From Uloborus plumipes (lineage: Eukaryota > Arthropoda > Arachnida > Araneae > Uloboridae): a stretch of DNA of 64,000 bases. This document shows, piece after piece, positions 58,013-64,000 of the stretch (positions within the stretch are counted from its first letter, which is position 1; each line of letters opens with the position of its first letter). The notes below the pieces were generated by a model. The model was not told the DNA's origin, did no database searches, and saw only the letters and a list, made by a program, of their open reading frames with translations. The position numbers and the translations under genes are program-made. The stretch covers positions 16,967-80,966 of the forward strand of contig JAXGGA010005130.1 of assembly GCA_038373865.1 (NCBI GenBank), written 5' to 3'.

Positions 58013-59078
58013 TATGTTACTGATTGTGGTGGGGGATTTGGGTTCAAATGGTTCTTCAAGGATTTTAGTACATTGCGCATATCAAATTAACCCCCAGGTT
58101 GATCAGTCCCCCCACTGAAGGGGATCTTTACGCGTAGGAAGTGAGAAGCATCATTATGTTTAGAACACCCGTCACTTGTGGAAAACTGTTCCTGCGTACT
58201 CAAGAAAAGCAACATTCAAATTATTTCCAAAATTGTACTTTACCCATTACTTTGTACAAAAATCCTATTCAGCTTTTTTCGGAAAGTGTAGATTCCGTTC
58301 GACTATGAAGGCCTTTCCCCTTTGGTTTTCTCCCAGGAAAAATACAGGGTCATATGAAAAGTAAGTAAAAGCAATTAGTACAAACAAAATCTCTCCAAAA
58401 AAAAAAAAAAGACACACAGGGATTTTTGAAGATAATTCTGACACATTTTATTTTTCCAATTTCGGATAAGGACATTTCGTATTCATTGTCTCTCTACACA
58501 AAAAGTATCATAAACCAAAAATTCAAACAGAAATGTACTTTATCATTTAGGAAATGTATAAACAAAAACAAGTATCGTCTCTCCACATCCTCGGAGTATC
58601 AAAAACAAAAAGTCAATAGAACCATAATGGCCTTATTCGCCCATCAGGATAAACCCAACACAATACAAGAATCAATGTCTTTTGCGAGACCTCGAACATT
58701 CAAAATCACACTTATTTATGAGGCAATAAAGGGAGGACGTACTTCAAAAATAATTATAATCAAAACCATTTCTCAAGGAATTCAAACCTGGCATTAAAGA
58801 TAGACATGTTTATAGAAAAATTACACTTAAACCTTTCAAGGATTTTTCACATTAATACTAGTAGTTTTTAAAATAATAAACAATTATTTTTACTTTTTAG
58901 TAACCAGATAATTTATTTTTAAAGCTGTTTTACGTATTGTGGTACATCATAACAACATAAAAAGATTTTAAAACAAAAAAGGAGCTTAAAAAATTTAAAG
59001 CTAAGACCTGCTTTAAAACGTAGTTCAGGTCTTGATTGAGGGGGGAGATTATCAGAGATATATTATTTTCATTTAAAA
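58013..59078. other. AT-rich DNA with an unassigned 123-codon frame
   Basis: 58426-58797 (plus) is open for 123 codons, fairly long for this composition (includes ALFAHQDKPNTIQESMSFAR and IYEAIKGGRTSKIIIIK). It matches no family I know, has no visible splice context and is probably chance or decayed transposon sequence. A poly(A) run is at 58397-58410. Confidence 0.3.
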
Positions 59079-59896
59079 TCTACTTATATTAAAAACTGAG
59101 TATCTTTCTAACTATCTTTCTTTCTAACTATCTTTCTTTCTTTCTATCTTTCTTTCTATCTATGTCACGCTTCTTTCTCCTGAACGCCAATGAACTGAAA
59201 GTCGAACCAGGTACCGATAGATAGGTAACTTTTCAGGCTTCATTAGTTTCAATCTATATAATTATACGATTTTAATTAGCGAAGATAGCAATTAATAAGT
59301 AGTCAAGTTTAAAGCAATTAAGCCTAATAAATGATTAAATATGAAATCCATTCTTGCAAACCGTCGTTGCTATGAAACAGTGATAACAATGATGATGAGA
59401 ATTTTGAATGAAGGCTTAACTAAATCAAACACGAAACTCATAAGCTGCCACTTACGTAGAATTTTTATCGCTAGCTACTTGTAATATTTTGAAACATTCA
59501 TTTGTTGAAAAGCCATCTACTTATATTAAAAACTGAGTGTCTATGTCTGCTTTTTTTCTTTGAGCGAGCTGAACTTACTGAAACTGTCCTCACCATCTTG
59601 AAAGCGCGAAGCATCTCAATAATTCGAATGATTTTTTATATAGGAAAAAAGTAAAGGTGTGAAGCGCCTATTAGCGAGCCGCCTTGGCGGGGAGTACTTT
59701 CTTGAAATTTTTCTCACTACTTTCAAGGCACGAAGTGCCCGTGCAACGCCGGGCCACGTGCGTGGTATGTCTTGAAATCGAATGAACATTAAATTATATC
59801 AAATAATATAACTTCAGAATGAGGTAAAAGTTAGAGAGGGGAGACGTTATGCATCAACATGCCGCAGGAAGCTAATCTAGCTGCCCTGGCAGCTAG
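59079..59896 (+). mobile_element. Helitron-like element, family 2, copy 3
   Basis: Starts TCTACTTATATTAAAAACTG, (TTTC)n/TATC repeats to about 59160, internal second start at 59514, ends CTAGCTGCCCTGGCAGCTAG at 59896 before T. Perfect small hairpins: CCGCC-TT-GGCGG (59679-59690), GGCAC-GAA-GTGCC (59727-59739), CCACG-TG-CGTGG (59754-59765), and AGCTGCC-CT-GGCAGCT (59879-59894). Non-coding; about 818 bp, very similar to copy 2. Confidence 0.75.
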
Positions 59897-62083
59897 TAAT
59901 AATAATAAAGACCCGCTGTTTTTAACAATGAATTGTATTTATTTTAAATTGTAGCAGAAAAATTGAAGTAGCAGTAAATGAATGTGATATATTTTTAGAG
60001 TTATTAACAGCGAATTATATATAAAGAAATAAAAAAACGAAAATTCGGTCTTAAATCTTTAATTTTAAAAATGCTTTTATTTTATCGCAAATTTACCTTT
60101 AGCTGTGGTAGATGATGATGGAAAATCTGCCTGCTTTCATATTTATCTGCTGTGGACGATCAACATTTACCAAACAGCATTTAACTATGCAACACTCGAA
60201 CCAACCATGTTATTTAAAAGTGATTAATAATAACATGTAGTAACACCCAGTAACTTTAAGGAGAGAATATTCTCCCAGCTCGAACAAGTGCGATCCAAAT
60301 TTCAGGAAATCATACTTTATGTTGGGAACTGGTTATTTAGTGCAATTAAATAGGACTACGTATGGCGTTGAATGAAGGCCCTCAAACGGAGCTACGGGCA
60401 AAGTTTCAAGCTGAAATAATTATGTATACTACGCATTTTCAAAGGGATATATATTTACTAATGACAATGTAAATTTGGAAATCTCTATTGAGTTTTTAAT
60501 AGTAACTTTTGTTAAAACAGATTTCTCGTTTAGGGTGCAGTATGACGGGAGGGGGGGGGGGGCGGGATTTCCTATTTTGTATTTATGTGTGTGCAGAAAT
60601 TCAGAATTAGAATAGTTTCTTTGCTTACTGGCTTCAAAATAAAATGTCTCTATTACTATTGTCATTTTCTATCGGTTCAGTTTAACTTAGTCCTAGTTAA
60701 AAATATTTTGTATGTAAGTTTTGCATTTTGTTTCCTTATCTGTAAACAATTATTCTTGGAAACATTGTGTGCCTTCAGCCACATTTTACATGAGAGAAAA
60801 AGAAGCTATAACGCTCTATGATAGCAAATTTGAAGATTTGAGAAAATTAGCTCAACCTCGCTGTAACAGCACTTAATTACTTTCTACTTGCATAAAAATG
60901 TGTTACTTGGCCCATCACCCCTTTTTTAAGTGGAATGGTTCGCGAGTGCTAGGCGCGGCTTTCACGGACGGGCAGTATGTTCAATACTCTGGCTGAAGTA
61001 AAAGACGAGAAACTGCTGAAATTTTCCATCAGAAAAAGAACATTGATCTCTAAAATTTGCTTTTCGAAGGAGAACTACCATTCATGAAAACGACAAAATT
61101 CTCATTAAAATTTCATTTATAATTATACTATACCTAGAAACGCTGAGGTACAATATTAATTCTTGAATAAATAAATCAAAAAACGCTGCAATTACCCTTT
61201 AGATTAAAGACAACAGATCGAAAAAATTCCCAACTGGAGTCACGACATTAACATTCAATAAATGAAATATTTAAGTTTCCGATTTAATAATAAAATGAGA
61301 TTAATTTTTATCATTATATAGTTATCGTTTCAGTTAATATTGTTTTGATAGTCATATTTCAAAACAGGTTTTTCAATCAATATTTTTAGAGAGAACAATT
61401 GGTAAAGAAATAAATCACGCACAGCTGGTGCTTAAATCACGAGGAGAATTCCGTTGCTGTGTTTTGTCATTTTGATGGAAACAGAACTGGAAACACACTA
61501 AAGTTTTTGGAAGATCTCCAAATCGTTTTTGTTCAAAAGTCAAAACTACTTATGAGGAGTAAGAAGGTTGCAGCTTTGTGTGGGCGCTTATAGGTATTGC
61601 TGATAATAAATCTGTATGAATGGAGAATAAATGATACCTATGTGTGAAATTGCGTAATAAGGTTAAATGTCTCCGCAGCTCCTTTTTTTCTCAGTATATT
61701 TCAATGAAAGAAAAATCATTCCTTATGGAAGCTAAAAGTATAGTATTGCGCATGGTAAAAATTTCAAAGAAAAAAAACTTATAGAGCTTTGAACGGTTAA
61801 TAGATTTCTTGTTTTGTAGTTCATAATAATTTTGCACATTGCTACTCATAGACCAGTCAAAGTAGACATTCAAGTTCGGAAAATCTCATATAGAAAAGAA
61901 AATTGGTACAGGCCTTAAATACGAACAATACAATTTTAAAAGTCTTCATTAATCCCACTTGAGATGAAAAAGTTTTGCAAGATCATAGGTCAGATAATGG
62001 GTGACTCTCAAATATTTTACAAGAAGTAAGTGTTATAAAAATACACCATTCAACGTTTGTAAAATGTTTGTAGTACTTTGTAG
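59897..62083. other. AT-rich DNA, nothing recognised
   Basis: A G-rich run (GGGAGGGGGGGGGGGGCGGG, 60548-60567) could form a G-quadruplex. Frames at 60585-60821 and the minus strand are random. No gene supported. Confidence 0.45.
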
Positions 62084-62085
62084 TA

Positions 62086-63382
62086 CGAGGGTGGTCTCAA
62101 AAGTACCCGGACTGACTGAGAGATTGCGGTAGCTGTTTGTTAAACACCACTGTATTAGAAATTACACCATCTATAAAGCATATGTTTTAAACCAGATAAC
62201 GCAAAGTTGTCTAGTTTTTGTTTGGTAACCATCAATAGTGAACGTTGTCAGCAATTTTGTGAAAATGGAGAAAGTTGGTCATCGGTATGTGATACAATAC
62301 TTTTATTTGAAAGGCCTCAGCCCAACCAATATAAAAGCTGAACTGGATTCTACTCTAGGTGAGTCTGCTCCTTCGTTTACAACGGTAAAATATTGGGCAG
62401 TGGAGTCTAAGCAAAGTCGAACGAACTGCCAAGACGAGGATTGCAGCGGTCGACCAAATGAAGTGACGACTCCAGAAATGGTGAAAAAAATCCACAAAAC
62501 GGTACTGGAAGATCGTCGACTAAAAGTGCGTGAGCTAGCAGACGATAGTAAGCATTTCAAAAAATGCGGTACATCGCATATTATCTGAAAAAATGAGCAT
62601 GAGAAAGTTGTGTGCAAGATGGATGCCGCGTTTGCTCACACTCGAGCAGAAACAGTGTCGTGAAGAGGTTTCAACTAAGTGTTTCGCGAAGTTTCACAGC
62701 ATCAAAGCAGAATTTTTGCTCCGTTTGATAGCCATGGATGAAACATGGGTCCATCACTTTACACCAGAGACAAAAGAACAAACAAAACAATGGTCTGAGA
62801 AAGAAGAACATGCTCCAAAGAAGGCGAAGACCGTTCCATATGCGGGCAAGGTCATGGCTTCAGTTTTTTGGGATGTGCATGGAATAATTTTTTGCTTATT
62901 ATCTTGTATATAGGGCAAAACTATCAACGGCGAGTATTACGCGAACTTATATCAATGTTTGTTTGAAGATCAACGAAATCAAGGAAAAGCGGCATCATTT
63001 GGCCAAAAAGAAGTTTTGTTTCACCAAAATAATGCTCTCGTTCACAAATCCGTCATTGCAATGACAAAATTAATGAATTAAAGTTTGAATTGCTACCTCA
63101 TGCACTCTATTCGACAGATTTAGCCCCCTCAGATTATTTTCTGTTCCTAAACTTGCAAAATTGGTTAAGTAGTCAAAGATTTTCCAATAATGAAGAAGTG
63201 ATGTCAGCAGTTGATGGCTATTTTAAGGAGCAAGAGAGTCCGTATTATCAAAAAGGTATTGAACTTCTTGAACGTCGCAGGGAAATTGAGCTAAAAGGAG
63301 ATTATCTTGAAAAAGAAATGCATTTTTTTCGAAAATTTTGTTTTTTCTTTGTTAAGGTCGGGTTCTTCTGGAACCATCCTCG
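62086..63382 (+). mobile_element. mariner element (irritans-like), degraded
   Basis: 1297 bp between TA dinucleotides (62084-62085, 63383-63384). The left end CGAGGGTGGTCTCAAAAGTA and the right end (reversed) CGAGGATGGTTCCAGAAGAA are imperfect inverted repeats, like irritans-type mariners. Contains a broken transposase gene. Diverged ends and several coding breaks mark it as old. Confidence 0.85.
62265..63315 (+). pseudogene. mariner transposase (DD34D type), broken
   Basis: Starts ATG 62265 (MEKVGHRYVIQYFYLKGLSP). N-terminal helix-turn-helix and linker (STLGESAPSFTTVKYWAVES…DEDCSGRPNEVTTPEM) are followed by a frameshift near 62555. Then MRKLCARWMPRLLT and AMDETWVHHFTPETK (first catalytic Asp) follow, an in-frame stop at 62911-62913, GKTINGEYYANLY, and VLFHQNNALVHKS, where the family has HQDNA: the second catalytic Asp is Asn (codon 63028-63030). 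After another frameshift near 63080 come LPHALYSTDLAPSDYFLF (third Asp) and [19 protein letters not shown] at the C-terminus. Inactive relic. Confidence 0.9.
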
Positions 63383-63470
63383 TATATCTTTGAATCTTCT
63401 CGAGATCAAACCAAGAGAAAGATAGAACATTAAAATAAATAAATAAATAAATAAATATGGCTTACATAAA

Positions 63471-63686
<216 letters not shown>

Positions 63687-63692
63687 ATATGT

Positions 63693-63865
63693 TACGGCCA
63701 AAGCCCGAAGTCCGGCCACTTCGCGAATTGGCCGGCCATTTCGCACATTGGCCGGGGCGTGTGGCCAAAGTCCGATGTACTGGAAATGAATTGCGTATAT
63801 ACGACTTTGGCCAGCCACTTCGCGAAGTGGCCGGAACTCCCTGGCCAATGTACGATGTGCTTGCT
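63693..63865. repeat. GC-rich palindromic interspersed repeat
   Basis: Built from GGCCAAAG(C/T)CCG (63697, 63763), TGGCCAATGTACG (63842) and copies of GGCCACTTCGCGAA-type words in both orientations. GCCACTTCGCGAAGTGGC at 63814-63831 is a perfect 18-bp palindrome and 63714-63733 an imperfect one. Markedly GC-richer than its surroundings. Probably part of an interspersed repeat cut by the window edge or the microsatellite; family unknown. Frames crossing it on both strands are by-products. Confidence 0.6.
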
Positions 63866-64000
63866 GTTCGATGCAGTTGCACTAACAAGTGCTAAACAAA
63901 TTGCTGCAGATGTAAAAATAACAAACTCTTGTGCAATATTCGAAATGCCATAACATTTTTTTTTTTTTTTTTGTGTCAAATGATGATACTCATAAGTTTC
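63866..64000. other. window end, nothing recognised
   Basis: A poly(T) run is at about 63956-63972. No feature supported. Confidence 0.5.

Overview
This window looks like a gene-poor, AT-rich stretch of an animal nuclear genome, most likely an arthropod. A spider or other arachnid is my best guess, resting only on the general look of the repeats. I see no bacterial operon, ribosome binding site, CRISPR array, rRNA or canonical tRNA gene. No complete host gene can be supported. Two short open stretches on the minus strand (1299-1558 and 49972-50155) could be host exons, and one GC-richer block (56480-56660) carries a CCAAT box and a cluster of CRE-like TGACGTCA motifs that could be a promoter.

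Almost everything recognisable is mobile DNA. Class II: an intact Tc1-like element with matching terminal inverted repeats and a complete 348-aa transposase whose last catalytic spacing reads as DD36E (50662-51879); a broken Tc1 copy (about 32655-33680, minus); a broken mariner (62086-63382); two pogo/Tigger relics (10697-11513 and 12260-13542) with related short MITEs (36252-36423 and 28161-28375); a piggyBac-like transposase relic (57740-58012) and two MITEs in TTAA (30016-30208, 41739-41822); hAT-like MITEs (3771, 38818, 41355, 43205); and palindromic MITEs (15286-15926, 34041-34263, 44569-44824). Helitrons: one family with a helicase C-terminal remnant (5326-6153 and 16280-17070) and a second with a string of small hairpins before the terminal CTAG (38489-39522 minus, 53217-54045, 59079-59896). 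Retroposons: a tRNA-derived SINE (about 55050-55410, minus), LINE-like 3' tails, and a 528-bp insert flanked by a 15-bp direct repeat.

Layout. 0-9 kb: mostly anonymous AT-rich DNA with a few MITEs and a Helitron nested in a MITE. 9.6-17 kb: dense DNA transposons. 20.2-23.0 kb: a 2.8-kb near-perfect palindrome. 23-32 kb: mostly anonymous, with one tandem duplication. 32-34.4 kb: a tandem repeat hit by a Tc1 and a palindromic MITE. 38-44 kb: Helitron, hAT and piggyBac MITEs and a degenerate tandem array. 45-50 kb: two inverted ~0.94-kb elements, one split by a 2.84-kb foldback-type element. 50.6-51.9 kb: the intact Tc1. 53-60 kb: Helitron-like copies, SINE, putative promoter. 62-64 kb: mariner relic, a long CT/TA microsatellite and a GC-rich palindromic repeat.

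The most unusual object is the foldback-type element at 45288-48131. Its inverted termini are built of 14-16 bp units around AAAATGTCGCC, it is flanked by a 9-bp duplication (GTTAAATGT), and a sister copy of its host repeat at 49026-49969 preserves the empty site. This resembles Foldback/Mutator-type elements and is clearly non-autonomous.
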